A stretch of DNA of 64,000 nucleotides from Sarcophilus harrisii (GCF_902635505.1 NC_045430.1:111349425-111413424); one strand, 5' to 3'; shown: positions 13,015 through 25,200, numbered from the stretch's first letter. Numbers and translations are program-made. The notes: a model not told the origin generated them from the sequence alone.

Positions 13015-13645
13015 TATTTTTATATATCAATTATAGTTTTCAGTCTCCCCCCCAAAAAAAATATATGCAAAGATTATTTTCAATATTCACCCTTGCAAAA
13101 TCTTGTGTTTCAACTTTTTCTCCCTTCCTTCCTCCCATCCCACTCCTGAGACAGCAAGTAATACAATATGGGTTAAACATGTGCACTTCTTCTAAACATA
13201 TTTCCACACTTATCTTGCTGCACAAGAAAAATCAGATCAAAAAGGAAAAAAAAAATTGAGAAAGAAAAGTGCAAGCAAACAACAACAAAAAAGGTGAAAA
13301 TACTATGTGGTGATCCACATTCAGTCACCACAGTCTCTCTCTGGATGCAGATGGCTCTCTCCATCACATGTCTATTGGAATTGGCTTGAATCTCCTCATT
13401 GTTGAAAAGAACCATGTTCATCTCAGTTGATCATCATATATCCTTGTTGCTGCTGCTGTGTACAATGTTCACTTGGTTCTACTCCACTTAGCATCAGTTC
13501 ATATAAGTCACTCCAAGACTTTCTGAAATCATTCTGCTAATCGTTCATGATAGAATAATAATATTCCATATCATTCATGTACTACATAACTTATTCAGCC
13601 ATTCTCCAACAGATGGACATCCACTCGGTTTCCAGTTCCTTGACT
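13015..13645 (-). mobile_element. L1 LINE 3' end
   Basis: Antisense L1 3'UTR and end of ORF2: 'ttttcaatattcacccttgc', 'tgctgcacaagaaaaatcag', 'gcatcagttcatataag' and 'gatggacatccactcgg' occur in the usual order. It has a T-rich left edge (the reversed A tail). Confidence 0.85.
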
Positions 13646-15209
13646 TAAAGTTTCATTCTTAAAAACCCTCATGATGAATACATAATACCCTGGTTCCCAT
13701 TACCTGAAAGCCAAGGACATTAATTTCACCCCTCTGTCAGGGCTCCTAATACACTTAAGGGAAACTGGGGATTTTTAGGCTATCTGCAAATGGCTGCAAT
13801 CCTCATTCATTGTATTTTCCTCAGTCATAAGCCAAAATGTGCCCTGTACTCCAATTCCATTTGACCACTAACAATTGAACTAACTTTTTACAAAGGAATA
13901 TTTACTTTAAAAGGTATAATGACAAATATACAAATAGCTTAGCTTACTTCCTATAGTTGCTCAGTCCAAGTTCTACGTCCCCAAGTTGTGCTTAAATATC
14001 AAAAATCCTGGCTTCTCTAGGCTTCGCTACTGGGCGGCAAGATTTCACTTGGAATTCTGATTCAGATTCTTGCATTTAACTGGGACCACTGCACAGCATC
14101 TAAAAAACAAAGGATAAATGAAACAGAACAGAAACAACACCACTTGGTCCAATTTCTTGCAGTTAGAGTAGCATGGGAGAGGGAGATATATTTTCTCACA
14201 GTTCAATTCATGCATTTATGCTATGGATGAATTGTAATCTTCACCTTCTGGATGTAGTAGGAAAGATGACACTGGAAAAAGGGAGACTGTCTCAGTTTAG
14301 CCAGAGTTAAAAGACATAATGACTATGCAGACAAAAGGAGTTCAATCCCATCCACATGATAGAAAAAAGCAGGACACAAACTCCATGTTAGCAGATCTGG
14401 GTACAGGTACATGTAAGTCAAGTCCTTTTACAATTATATTAATATTACTAAAAGTGACATGATTCAATTTCTCCAGTATTATATGTATACAAGAGTATGC
14501 TGGAGCCAGTTTATAGACCTTAGGAGAGGCCATTGTTAAATTTTCAGTGTGAATATTTGCATATTGGAACTGCTAAAAAAATCAAAGTTGACATTTTTTT
14601 TTTATTTCCAAATATAAGAAAGTAATGGACAAATGGTAATAATGCAAATTAAATGCAAACGCATTACATGCATATTCATTTCTCCCAAATAGCCGCTTGT
14701 TAAACATATAGCACATCCTTATAAAGCCACTGGTCAGTGGAAAAGGTTTTCATACTTAGAGTACCAACAAGTTATTAAGTTAATTAAATATTAAGTTAAT
14801 ATTTATAGATGTCTATCATTTCTCTCTAAAGTCTTTTCCTTTCAGTTCAATGAAAGACTAATACAGTATTATGCGATTTATCATTATATTTGTGTATAAT
14901 AATATATGTTCTGGGAGAAATGATTTTTTATTTGTTTACATAAACTAAATGAGGAAAAATTAAATACATATCTCTTAATCAGCTAGTAAGCAGCAAATAT
15001 CCTTTGTTTCATTCATGAGAACATCACAGCTACCTACCTCAAACATCCTAAAAAATTCAATTTCCCAATCATCCCACCAAAATCAAAGAATGAAACAGAA
15101 AACAGATCTAGAAGCTCATAGAGGGAGAGGGATTTGGAAGAAAAATAGTAGTGGTAGAGGTGGTATAAATATTACCTTCCTCTTTTTTTTCTTAAATGTA
15201 AATACTCCT
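13646..15209. other. No gene seen; unassigned intergenic DNA
   Basis: The part at 13730-14000 has LTR-like composition but no recognisable ends. The remainder is AT-rich and featureless to me. Confidence 0.4.
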
Positions 15210-15269
15210 TTTCCATTTTAACCTTACATCAGAGAAGCTATATAAATATATCACATGAGAATCTACTCA

Positions 15270-15560
15270 AACAACTGAGGATGTTTAAACTGGAGAAAAG
15301 ATGACTCAGGAGGGTGACATAATAACCATCTACAAGTATCTGAAGGGCTGTTATGTGAAAGAGGGATTAGAGTTGCTCTCTTTAGCCTTAAAAGTCAGAA
15401 CAAGGGGTAATAAATGAGTAAAAGTTGCAAAAAGGTAAGTATAGACTTGCTGTTAGGAACCATCTAAAAGTAAATTTGTTGTCTTAAAAGGAAAAGAGTT
15501 TCCCTTTATTAGAAGTCTTTAAAAGAGGCTAGATGGCCACTACTCCATTATATTATATTG
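15270..15560 (+). mobile_element. L3/CR1-like LINE 3' fragment
   Basis: Phrases 'tatctgaagggctgttatgt', 'gaaagagggattagagtt' and 'gaagtctttaaaagaggc' match the 3' region of the L3/CR1-type LINE also seen at 2110 and 46258. Confidence 0.65.
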
Positions 15561-16639
15561 GAGAATACTTTTATACATGGGTTGACTGTGATTCACTAAA
15601 AAGGGCAGTAGTTATATTGTTGGCTTTTGACTTGGTTTGAGAGGCCCCAGATCTGTACTGACTCTTTTTACCTAGTGTGTAGTAGACACTGTAGGTCTTA
15701 AATTCAGTTTGTGTGCTTATGTTTATATTCCTTAAAAATATAGTTTTCCTTAGCTTCTAATTCCAACTGCTTGTAGGATAAGGCAGTCATGTACCCCTTT
15801 CCCTAGATATTATCTTGTTGCTTTCCATTATACATCTTAGGAGGAACAAATCACCTAATGAAGCAGGGGACAGATTTATTAAAATTCATTCCTGTCTTGG
15901 AAGTTGTTGATGAGCCTATTTGGGATGATGGATGATATGATACACATTGCTTCTATTTATTAGATAGAGCTCCCGTTTTATTTGTTAGTTACAGGAGAAA
16001 ATGTTGATTTATGTACCTATCTGACTGCCCAAAATAAAGTAGAATTGGAGCCTACTTCTCTCATTAGCTTAGAGATAACTGAATGTGCCGGAGATAGGCC
16101 TGATATAGAGTTAAGACAGGGGTACACATCACACAACAGGGGCTTCTTGGAGACTAAGCAATTAACAATATAGTAAGTGATGATAACTATTCAACATTGT
16201 CCTGATGAGCATTTTTTGCCTCAGCAAGTCAATAAGGGGTATAGCAAAATAAAATAGGTGGACTTGGCTAGAGTGGCATCTAGATAGCAACAGCCATGCA
16301 CATTTAGTATTAATGGAGCTCAGAGCACTCCTGAAAATGAGAGAAGCTAAAGCTAAGGGAAAAAGGTGAGCATGGATTAGATGACAAGACTGGAGATTTT
16401 TACTAGATTCTGTATAATAAATAAATAACTCTAAGCTAGTGATTCATATTTTGTCATTTCTAGCAATTTGTTACTGTAACACCAATAGAATAGTCATAAA
16501 GTTAATACAATGAATATCAGTTCTATTTTATCTATGATCAGGAACATGATTTCTGGTGATGAGATTATTATATTAAAAATCAGTACAGTAAAATAATTTT
16601 GATTACCCTCTCAAGTTTATTATACAGCAAAATGTTTAC
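15561..16639. other. No recognisable feature
   Basis: Intergenic sequence without a supportable gene or repeat call. Confidence 0.45.
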
Positions 16640-16990
16640 TAATGACTCGGTAGTATGTTTATTGACTTTGCAGATGACACAAAGCTAAAATTATTAGATT
16701 TTAGATGATTTTATTAGATGATTAACATATTAGATGATATCTTGACATACAATACCAGTGAGTAGAATCTAAAAAATAAACTGTGATAGGATAAATACAC
16801 AATATTATACAATTTGAAGAAGACAAAATTTAAAGGAAATATTCTAGCTGTTTTTATGTAAATCTTCTATATGAAAGGATCTTTTATGGAATGATTAAAC
16901 ACATATCAGACCATTAGGTGGAAGTTGTAGAAACCAGAATTTGGATGAATTTGAGTCCATATTTTCTACTTCAATGTGAAACAGACTGAC
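16640..16990 (+). mobile_element. L3/CR1-like LINE reverse-transcriptase fragment
   Basis: The + strand encodes DFADDTKL at 16664-16687. FADD is the catalytic box of the reverse transcriptase, and 'FADDTKL' is typical of CR1/L3 elements. The rest is frame-broken. Confidence 0.65.
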
Positions 16991-17135
16991 TGGAAGTAAA
17001 TTATGCAATTTTAAAAGTTTTTAAAACAAAGTTGAATAATCAAAGCTATTAGGGACATTATAGATATATTTCCCATTTATTTATAGAGTGGAGTAATTGA
17101 CTTTGAGTTATGATGGTAAAATGTTTATAAATAGG

Positions 17136-17318
17136 GGTAGTATAATGGGAAAACTTCTGCCTTTGGAGTTAAAGGACTTAGGTTCAAATCTTGGCTTTGC
17201 TCCTATCTTTCTATGAGTCTTTAAGCAAGTTATTGAATCTTGCTGATCATTTCATGTGCAAAATGGAGTTGTGCTAAATGATTTCTAAGGCTTCTTTATG
17301 AACCAGAATCTATGATCC
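17136..17318 (+). mobile_element. MIR-like CORE-SINE
   Basis: Order of motifs: 'tttggagttaaaggactta', 'ggttcaaatcttggctt', 'gcaaaatggagttgtgc' and 'tttctaaggcttctttatga', ending 'aatctatgatcc'. This is the standard MIR/CORE-SINE layout. Confidence 0.65.
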
Positions 17319-17529
17319 AGGGACTTCCCTTTCCAACTTTGAGATTACATAATTCAATATGATCCTCCCTTCATGGAATCCTGTTCTTTCTTCAGGACAT
17401 AGCTCAAGTACACATTTAGAGATGTAATAAGGAGCACAAAAACTGCAACTAAATACCACTTCACTAAATAAGAGAATAAAAAAAAAGAAATTTAAAAGGA
17501 TTTTATGTTAAAACAATATTGAGATCCTT

Positions 17530-17800
17530 CTGAGAAATTGACACCAATTACAGCATGGAAAATTGTGGGTCTGAGTCTGCTGATCAGGAATGCCAGGTCC
17601 ACCTGTGCTACAGAGATGGAGCCCTGGGCAAGAAGGAGCAAGTATACCCAGGGAGTGCAGAAGCAATGGGGCAGAGAGACTACTGGCACTTGCAGGAGGA
17701 GGAAGCTTTTGGTTTGGGGTTCCAGGTCAGAGGGGAGAGCTGAAGTGAAGCTAGAGACATCATTCCTCCCTCCTATGATGAGAAGTGCTTAAACTAATAA
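17530..17800 (+). other. GC-richer segment, possible L1 5'UTR remnant
   Basis: Relatively GC-rich for the region and open in two frames for about 60-84 codons, without a protein I recognise. It directly precedes the L1 ORF1 fossil, so a LINE 5'UTR is the simplest reading. Confidence 0.3.
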
Positions 17801-17989
17801 TTCTCATTAAAAAAAAAAAAGCAAATAAATAACCCACTCATTGAAACTTAATATGAGAATAGGGAAGACTAGGGTTCATCTTCAGAGGAGAACAATGAAG
17901 TAAAAACAGCTTCTTCTACCCCAAAGAGTAACATTAAATGCTCCCTGCCCAGATAGAATTTATAGACAAATTTTTTTTAAAAAGGCTTT

Positions 17990-18770
17990 AAAAATTAAAT
18001 GAGAGAGATTGAGGAAAAGCTAAAAGTCAACTAATTAGAACAGGAGATACAGAGTCTTAAAGACTAATATAATTCTTTGAAAATTAGAAGTGGGCAAGAG
18101 GAAGTCAGTGAAGCTATGAAAGACCAAGAAATAACAAAACAATATAAAAAATGAAAAAATAGAACAGAATCTGAAACATCTTATAAGAAAAATAACAGAT
18201 CTGGAGATCAAGATGAGAAAATATAAGACTAACTTGACTCTCTAAAAGATGAGACTCAAAAAAGAATGTTGACCTAATAAAACAATAATTCAAAAAAAAT
18301 TGTCTTGAAGTGATAGAACATGAGGGAAAAGTAGAATTAGAAAAAAAAATCCACCAATTATCACTTCAAAGAGATCTTTTGTAGAAAAGAAATAAGAATC
18401 TTATTGCCAAATATTGAAACCCTCAGATGAAAGAGAAAATTTTGCAAGAAACTAGAAAAAAAAAAAAAAACAAATAATTCAACTACTACTAGAACTACAA
18501 TTAGAATTGTACAGGACTTAGCAGAAGCCACAATAAAAGACTGAAGGACTTGGAATCATATATCCTGGCAATCAAAATTACCAGTTCTGTGGTCAAAAAT
18601 ATCATATTCAGCAAAATTATCCACAATATTGAATGAAAAAAAAAAAGGACATTCAACAAATTTGCAGGTTTTCAGGACTTTCTTTCATCCAAACCTGTAC
18701 TTCAATAGAAAATTTAATATTTAAGAGCCAATATCAAAAATTAACATCAAGGAACTTAACATAGACAAAT
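17990..18770 (+). mobile_element. L1 LINE ORF1 remnant
   Basis: Marsupial L1 ORF1 pattern on the + strand: a long Lys/Glu-rich coiled-coil part with 'gaaacatcttataagaaaaa', then 'acttagcagaagccacaata' and 'ggacattcaacaaatttg', which resemble the RNA-binding C-terminal part. Many stops. The sequence resumes after the SINE at 18783-18938. Confidence 0.6.
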
Positions 18771-18782
18771 TGTTTATGGTTT

Positions 18783-18938
18783 TTGTTTGTTTGTTTGTTT
18801 TTTCTGAGGCAATTGGGGTTAAAGGATTTGCCCAGGGTCACACAGCTAGGAAATGTTAAGTGTCTGAGGCAAGATTGGAACTCAGATCCTCCTGATTTCA
18901 AGGCTAGTGTTCTATTCAGTGCACCACCTAACTGCTCC
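18783..18938 (-). mobile_element. Marsupial tRNA-type SINE (WSINE1-like) inside an L1
   Basis: 'tgaggcaattggggttaaag', 'gggtcacacagctaggaa' and 'agtgcaccacctaactgctc' give the antisense SINE. The flanks attgtttatg (about 18768-18777) and attgtttgtg (about 18940-18949) look like its target-site duplication, one base different. Confidence 0.85.
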
Positions 18939-18949
18939 TATTGTTTGTG

Positions 18950-19200
18950 TTTTTTACGTGGAAATGTGTACCATATGTTTAAGACTGACATCAGTAATTA
19001 TGTGGCTCAAAAGAAAGACTGGGGCAGAGTTGAATATAATCTGATTCTAAAGAGCAAAATCACCTACAGAAAAGATAAAAATTGGAATTATGTTAAACAA
19101 ATGAGGTGCAGAGGAAGAATAGACACAGAGGCATTAGAGGGGAGAAAGAGGGCTCATAGTTCTGAAAACCTACTCACATAGGAAATGGATTACATAGACA
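18950..19200 (+). mobile_element. Probable continuation of the L1 after its SINE
   Basis: 'ttttttacgtggaaatgtg' directly continues the post-ORF1 sequence interrupted at 18778. The right boundary is not clear; G-rich sequence up to about 19660 may belong to the same element. Confidence 0.45.
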
Positions 19201-20779
19201 ACATTCTTATATACAATAAAGGGTATAGGACCCTCCAAAATCTATAAAGAAATAAGGGGCATAGAGAATAGGATAAAGTGGAATATAGAAGGATGCGTAG
19301 ATTTATGGCAGTGGGACAAAGTGTTTAAATCATGGCCAAGAGAAAAAGGATAAGTGAGGTACAGAAAGGTATGTAGAGGAAAAGTAGTGGATGGGAAAGA
19401 GATAAAGTTGGGGGAAAGGGTAGCATAAGATAAGATAGAGATATTAATGAGTATTTAGGTTAATCAGAGTGGGTTAAGATTTGTAGATTAATGGAAATGA
19501 GACAAAGAGAAGGGTTGGGGAGGTGAAGGGGAATATAAGGGGGGGATCCAAAAATGTGGGGAAATTAAGGAGCAGAATCAAAGTAGAAGAGCTATCAAGG
19601 ATAGGAAATAAAACTACCTCAAGGATTGGAAATGGAATCTACTAGGAAAAAAAAAAGTAGGGCCAGCAATCACTGATCTTAGAATCAAAAATTCAGTCAA
19701 GAGAGAAATCTACATTATATGTCAGCCAGATTATTATTGTTTTAGATGCATGTTTACATATAGGTAAAACCATAAGCTGAGTGTATGTATCTGAGTATCT
19801 GAGTATATGGATATGAGTATATTAAGGTCTATATAGGTTTGTATATAGACATGTATATGTCATGTGGATCTGTGGGTAGGTGTGAATGTATGTATTCATA
19901 CATATATATGTATATATGTATATTTGCATTAACACATTTGTGCTTAAGTGTAGCCTGTTTGAGGAAGATAGGGGTGGAGTGAAAGGGGAAAAAAAGAATA
20001 AAGTAAAAAGTACTAAGCAGAGAACAAAAGAATAATCTACAAGGAAGCAAAGAAAAGATGGATTCTCATAAATGTAATTTCTTCTATTATTATATATTCT
20101 TTCTTTAAATGGAAATTTCTTATTATACCTTTTTAATCTTGTGTGATGTTTGGCTTGGGTACATGACAATGTTCTGGCTTTTTTTTTTTCCCTTTTCTGT
20201 CCTTCTTTAATCTGTTTTTTTCCCCTTATTTTGTATTTAATTCAATAAACTTTTTTAAAAAAATAGTGAGATTATCCTTGACACTTGATTGGCCCAAAAG
20301 ACTAAAAGATGAGATTGTTGACATTATTTCCTGGCTATCTAAATATAAAACAGCTTTGAAAAGCTAGCTTCAGGTACTCTACAATGCTTGGTTTATGGAA
20401 AGCTTCTAATGGATAATTCAAGCAAGGGAGTTTTGCTCAACTAAATCAACTCAATGTAGCCCTTGTATAGTCTTCTATTATGACTAAGCAAATCTCCTTT
20501 TGTTAACTACTGATCTAGTTTTTCATTCTCTTCCATTTTCAAAAAAAAAAAAATACCAGGGATTTGGCCTGAATCAGATATAGCACAAAAGGGATGGTAT
20601 TACAGATAATACATAATGTTACATGGTACTTCTTATAATACGATTCCTCCTTCTTTTATGAAGATTGGAAGCAGAATTCTCTTTCACTGTCAACTAGTTA
20701 CCACCAAGTGAACCAGAGTCCCCTTTCCTCTGTAATCCCATTTTTGCTCCAAGTCTTGGGTAGTTTCCCGAGGGGCATA
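19201..20779. other. No gene seen; low-complexity and unassigned DNA
   Basis: 19201-19660 is purine-rich. 19740-19930 is a TA/TG-rich low-complexity stretch of (TATG)-type repeats. The remainder has no feature that I can name. Confidence 0.45.
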
Positions 20780-20790
20780 TGTTTTGGTGG

Positions 20791-20791
<1 letters not shown>

Positions 20792-20828
<37 letters not shown>
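20792..20828 (+). repeat. (GT)n microsatellite
   Basis: About 17 to 18 uninterrupted GT units; a likely length polymorphism. Confidence 0.95.
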
Positions 20829-20830
<2 letters not shown>

Positions 20831-20899
20831 AGGGGCAGTGTCCAGACCTGCTCACTGGAGGATTTCAGTACCAGCCCGAATCCTGATCATAGGTGAAGA

Positions 20900-21493
20900 G
20901 TGAAGGGGTAGAACTCAAGAAGATGGTCAAACAGAAGTTTGTTTATTCAAAATTCCCTCAGTCTTATATATCTTAATACTCTTACATAACTATAGCAGAC
21001 TTTGCATGCCTAACTATATATACTGCACATATGGGACCACATGAATAACTTGTTATTGTGCATAAATATCTCTGCCACTTAGGATATAATTCTGCAATGA
21101 GCTGAGGCTTGAGTTGATGCACTGAGGTCCCAAGCACATGAGGCTAAATAGTAAGGACTATACTCTATTAATATATATGCTTGGATAAAGAATGACCCCC
21201 GCCCACTCTCTGTGCAAGTCCTGATGTGTTATATAGGAAATGACGATTTTGGTGGGTGGAGGCAGAGGGGCAGGAAGAAAGGCTGAGAGAGATTGTGGGC
21301 TGGGTTCAATTCTGGTGGCTGCTGGTCTTGTGGCTTCTGGCCTAGCTAGCTTCTTGACTCAGCTGCATACATTGCTATTGCCGATTCCCTTCTACCTCCG
21401 ACCTTTCTTCATCTCTACTGAGAATAAAGATTGAATATTTTCCCCTAACCTGGATTCCTGACTCTGGCTGATTTTAAAATATGCAGTCATCAC
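20900..21493 (+). mobile_element. Possible fossil LTR
   Basis: LTR-like order of signals on the + strand: a TATA-like gttatatagg near 21231, an AATAAA at about 21422 and a CA end ('gtcatcaca') at 21493. The 5' limit is uncertain and the family is not assigned. It may also be part of the neighbouring inverted-repeat element. Confidence 0.35.
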
Positions 21494-21498
21494 ATAAT

Positions 21499-22298
21499 TC
21501 TGCTTTAATTACAACACAGGTTGTCATGGCCCCTGACTTCTCAGGAAGGCTGAGACACCCCCAGAGGTGATAAGGAGGCAAACCAGACATGTCTGCAGGT
21601 TTCCTTGCTGGCCTGGAGGGTCTTATGCCTCACCTAGAGTTCCCCCACTATTTGTGACCCTCTATAGGGCAGCAGCAGGAAGGCATGACTCATCAGTTGT
21701 ACATAAAGTGGAGAAGGGATTTTCTTTATGAAAGATTATTGAAAGAAATGATAATTCCAAAAAGAATGTAAATTTTTGAATGGTAGACAGATATCTCCAA
21801 AGATACAGATAGCTGGTGAAGCCAGCCTTCAACAGGTCCCTTGCCTTTTAGCACCTTTACCATAGAGATTGTTCAGAGTCCCCCCTTCTAACTCTCGCTC
21901 TTCCCTTTCTCTTCCCTTTGTTGAACTGAGATCTTATCGCAGTTATTATTGATTATTCTACTATACTACTTTAATCTAAATGAGCTCTTATTTCTGCTTA
22001 CTAATTATTTTGATAAAGAGGTCTAATAACTATTTGTATCAACAATATTTTGATGGAAGGGGAGTTAGCTAGTAAGGATAAGCTGAATGTTACTCTCCTC
22101 TTAAAAGAGGCAAGAAGACAAGGGGAAAAGTTGCAGAGGGTCACAGTCAGTGGGGAAACTCTGGGTAAGGTATAGACCCTTCAGTCCAGAGGTAACCTGC
22201 TGATAATGTCTGGTTCAGCTCCCCATATCCCCTAAGGGCTCTAGGCCTTCCTGAGAAGTCAGGGGGCAGTGACAACCTGTGTTGTGATTGAAGCAGAG
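21499..22298. mobile_element. Long inverted-repeat element (164-bp arms), family unknown
   Basis: The left arm, 21499-21662, and the right arm, 22135-22298, are reverse complements over about 164 bp. Shared blocks: acaacacaggttgtca, cctgacttctcaggaagg, aaccagacat, cagagttt/ctagagtt and gtgaccctc. About 472 bp of unrelated sequence separates them. It could be a fold-back DNA element or two inverted ends of one old retroelement family; neither shows a clear target-site duplication. Confidence 0.7.
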
Positions 22299-22309
22299 TG
22301 ATACTAAGT

Positions 22310-22600
22310 GGAAGAGTGATACCAGATGTTTATGTGGTCCCAGTGCACAGTGTTGTTTTTGTTACATTATAAAAGGGGGAAAGTCCTTGAAATAAATGTA
22401 CTCCATTTTTCTCACCCTCCTCAGGAGTCCCATCTCATCACTTCTCCCACTAGGAAGATATATTTTAATTATCTGGCATGGAGGCTCTAGAAACCACAGT
22501 ATGTTTTGTTACCCCAACTTGGGGGCTCTAGAAAGAAGGACACAACAAAAAGTGCCTTTTATTTTGAATGTTAAAATAAAGAACACTGACCCTTAAATTA
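22310..22600 (+). mobile_element. Possible fossil LTR-type segment
   Basis: TATA-like ttataaaagg (about 22368), AATAAA (about 22391) and a C/T-rich stretch, then 'cttgggggctc', which recalls the region just after an ERV1-type LTR. The ends are not defined; this is a weak call. Confidence 0.3.
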
Positions 22601-22631
22601 CAAATATTTATAGTGTGCTAGATATAATTGT

Positions 22632-22874
22632 GGGTAGCTAGCGGGTAGCTAATTTTGTGTGCAGAGTATTGCACCTGGAGTCAGGAAGATTTATCTTCCT
22701 GAGGTCAAATCCCACCTCAGACACTAGCTGAATGATCCTGAGCAAGTCACTTAACCAGGATTATTTGTTTCCTCATCTGTAAAATGGTCTGGAAAAGAAA
22801 ATGACAAACCACTCCAGTATCTTTAAACTTTAAATGGGATCATGAAGAGTTGGACATGACTGAGCTATAACAGA
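22632..22874 (+). mobile_element. CORE-SINE with BovB-like tail (MAR1-like)
   Basis: Head 'cacctggagtcaggaag', core 'gagcaagtcacttaacc' and 'tcatctgtaaaatgg', tail 'tcatgaagagttggacatga', followed by 'ctgagctataaca'. The tail is the RTE/BovB 3' end that mobilises this marsupial SINE. Confidence 0.85.
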
Positions 22875-23600
22875 TATAACTATAGTCTCAAATCCTTTTG
22901 GGGATAGGAGTATAAAAGAGTGATTGCCTGGCCATACCTTGACTAGATTCTCACTGTCTCCCCTTCACAGGGCTTTTGGCAGTGTAGCTAGAGACCTCCT
23001 CCAACTTAAAGACAGAAATCATAATCTCCCTTAGGAGGCAGGGAATGAGGCTTTCCAGATTTCACTTCAGATAGCTATCTAGACCTATCCACATTTATTA
23101 CACATGGGTTGGGAAAATAAGTCTAGAGTCTGAGAACACTTCCAAGCTCACTATGATTATGCAAAGAGTTTTCCTTTCAAATTAAAAAAAGAAAGAAAGA
23201 AAGAAAGAAAAAATCCTTCACAACAGTTATACCATTTAGTCCCCCAAACCCTTTCTAGGAAAGGACACTCCAAAACATCACAGGGAAAAGAAAGTCCTTC
23301 GACTAAAGGAGGCCTGAACCATTGTTTCAGATTGCAGAGAATCTTCTGAGTTGATACAAACTTTAAGGCGCAACTGACACAGAAAATGGAATAAGAATGG
23401 ACTGGATAGGATCAATTATATGAAAAAGAAGTCTATCCTGATGAGGTAAATCCACCTGAGTCCTAGGTCCAAGAAACTTTTGGATTAGAAATCTCTCTTT
23501 CTTTTTGGGATTCTGCTGATTTATCAGAGACACAAGCCTTGGAAGAAAGGATAAACACAGCCTGATAATCAGGGAGTGTGGTGGTGAAATTGTTGCATTA
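22875..23600. other. No gene seen
   Basis: Intergenic; a (GAAA)n microsatellite lies at about 23188-23212. Nothing else could be named. Confidence 0.5.
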
Positions 23601-23604
23601 AAAG

Positions 23605-24925
23605 TCCATTTTAAGGACTCACATGTACAAAAATATTTATATTATCTCTTTTTTTGGGGACAAGGAATTGGAGGCTGAGGGGATGCTCATTAATTGGAGA
23701 ATAGCTGAACAAACTATGGTATGTGGTTGTGATAGAATACTATTGTGCTGTAAAAATTGATGAGGTCGATAGCTTCAGAAAAATCTAGGAAGACAAATTA
23801 ATTGATGCAAACTGGAGTCAAATCATAAGAACAATATATCCAGTAATAGCAACATTATAACAATAATCAATTGTGGAATACTTAGCTACTCGGATCAATA
23901 GAATGATCCTAGATAATTCCAAAGGACTACTGATGAAAAACACTATTCACCTTCAGAGAATTGATAAACTGCAGATTTAAAGCACATTAAAAAACAAAAA
24001 CAAAAACAAAAACAAAAACAAACAAAAAAAAAACATGGTTAATGTTGGAATCTTTACAAAGTGTTAAGCCATTGGAGTTGATTTGATCTTAGAAAGAGAT
24101 ATTTTGGGCCAGAACTTGAAACAAGGTACTAGGTGGAACTGATAGAAACAATGCTTGTGTTCACACCTCTAGAGAGCTCATAAGTATCTAAGTACTCAAT
24201 GGAGTTACACGTTTGGGACGATGCAGGGTTTAGTAGGGCTTAGTCTGAATTCACACCTCCCTTAGGGCCAGAGAGCACTCTGGGAGATAACCCAGAATCC
24301 CTCTCCCTCCAGAAGGCGGAGTTAACCTTTGGGAGATCACATATATAGGGAGCCTTTGAAGCTTGAGCTTAGTTCTTATTGTGGGACTGACTTGAGTTAG
24401 TTACTTGAGGGAGTTTCTTGGAGAGTTTTCTTGTGAACATTGATTGGGGTTGGAGACAGACACTCTGGAAGAAAGCCTACAAGCCCTATCTTGTAGGCAA
24501 GAGAGATTCATCGTATCATCTACCTTGGTGCTGGCCGGAGGCTGAAGAAAGCAGAGGCAGAAGCCAAGGACAAAGCTGCAAGAGCTCTTGGAACCAAGCA
24601 GAGAGATAGGCCTGAGCTAACCAGGTATATTGAAGGACACAATAAAATTAAAAGAATTAAAGTAGAATTTAGAGAGTTAGGCCTCAACTAACCAGGCTAA
24701 TTTGGAAGGAGAAATAAACGTTTGCATTTTTACCAGCTGGCTGCATTTTGGAGTAATAATTGACTGTAACCGAAACTCAAGGCTGCCTCCAAAAAACCTT
24801 CACAGGTTAATGCAGAAATATATTTTGCATGACTTTATATGTATAACAAGTATTATATTTCTTGCTTTCTCAATGAATAAGGGAAGAAATGCGCCTGAAA
24901 ATAAATTTTTTTAAGTCTATTTCAC
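23605..24925 (+). mobile_element. L1 LINE 3' end, split by an LTR insertion
   Basis: The left part, 23605-24042, has 'tattgtgctgtaaaaattga', 'ttccaaaggactactgatga' and an (AAAAC)n stretch. The right part, 24805-24925, continues it with 'gcagaaatatattttgcatg' and 'cttgctttctcaatg', the usual L1 3'UTR order. The solo LTR at 24043-24804 lies between. Confidence 0.8.
24043..24804 (+). mobile_element. Fossil solo LTR (copy A) of an endogenous retrovirus
   Basis: About 762 bp, beginning TGTTGGAATC and ending CCTTCACA, flanked by a 6-bp target-site duplication, ggttaa (24037-24042 and 24805-24810). It contains an internal TATA-like atatatag and AATAAA. It shares long stretches with the inverted copy at 25489-26078. 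It lies inside an L1 tail. No internal viral genes are present. The family is not named. Confidence 0.85.
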
Positions 24926-25029
24926 CATTCCATGATAAGTTGCCCCAGGATGGAATAGAAAGTAGAAAACATGTGATGATAAAATGGGGTCCCTATGATA
25001 GAAATATGTGACTTTCTGGACTATAACTT

Positions 25030-25200
25030 CCTTCTTTTATCTTATGTATGTACTTTCCACTATTAGAATCTAAGTTTCTTGAGCACAAGGATGGTCTAAG
25101 TTTCTTGAGCACAAGGATGGTCTTTGTTGTTCTATTTATATCCCCAACATTTCAATGAGTACTTATCACCTAGCAATTACTTAATAAATGCTTTTTAGAT
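25030..25200 (+). mobile_element. L2-type LINE 3' end
   Basis: 'cttgagcacaaggatggtc', 'atatccccaac' and the closing 'acttaataaatgct' are the standard end of L2-type elements. Confidence 0.6.
25069..25120 (+). repeat. Tandem duplication, 2 x 26 bp
   Basis: The unit tctaagtttcttgagcacaa plus ggatgg is repeated exactly at 25069-25094 and 25095-25120, inside an old L2-type 3' end. Confidence 0.95.

Noticed and set aside
19822-20169. 115-codon minus-strand frame
   Set aside because: It runs through a TATG low-complexity tract (IYIYTYICMN-type peptide) and has no homologue that I recognise.
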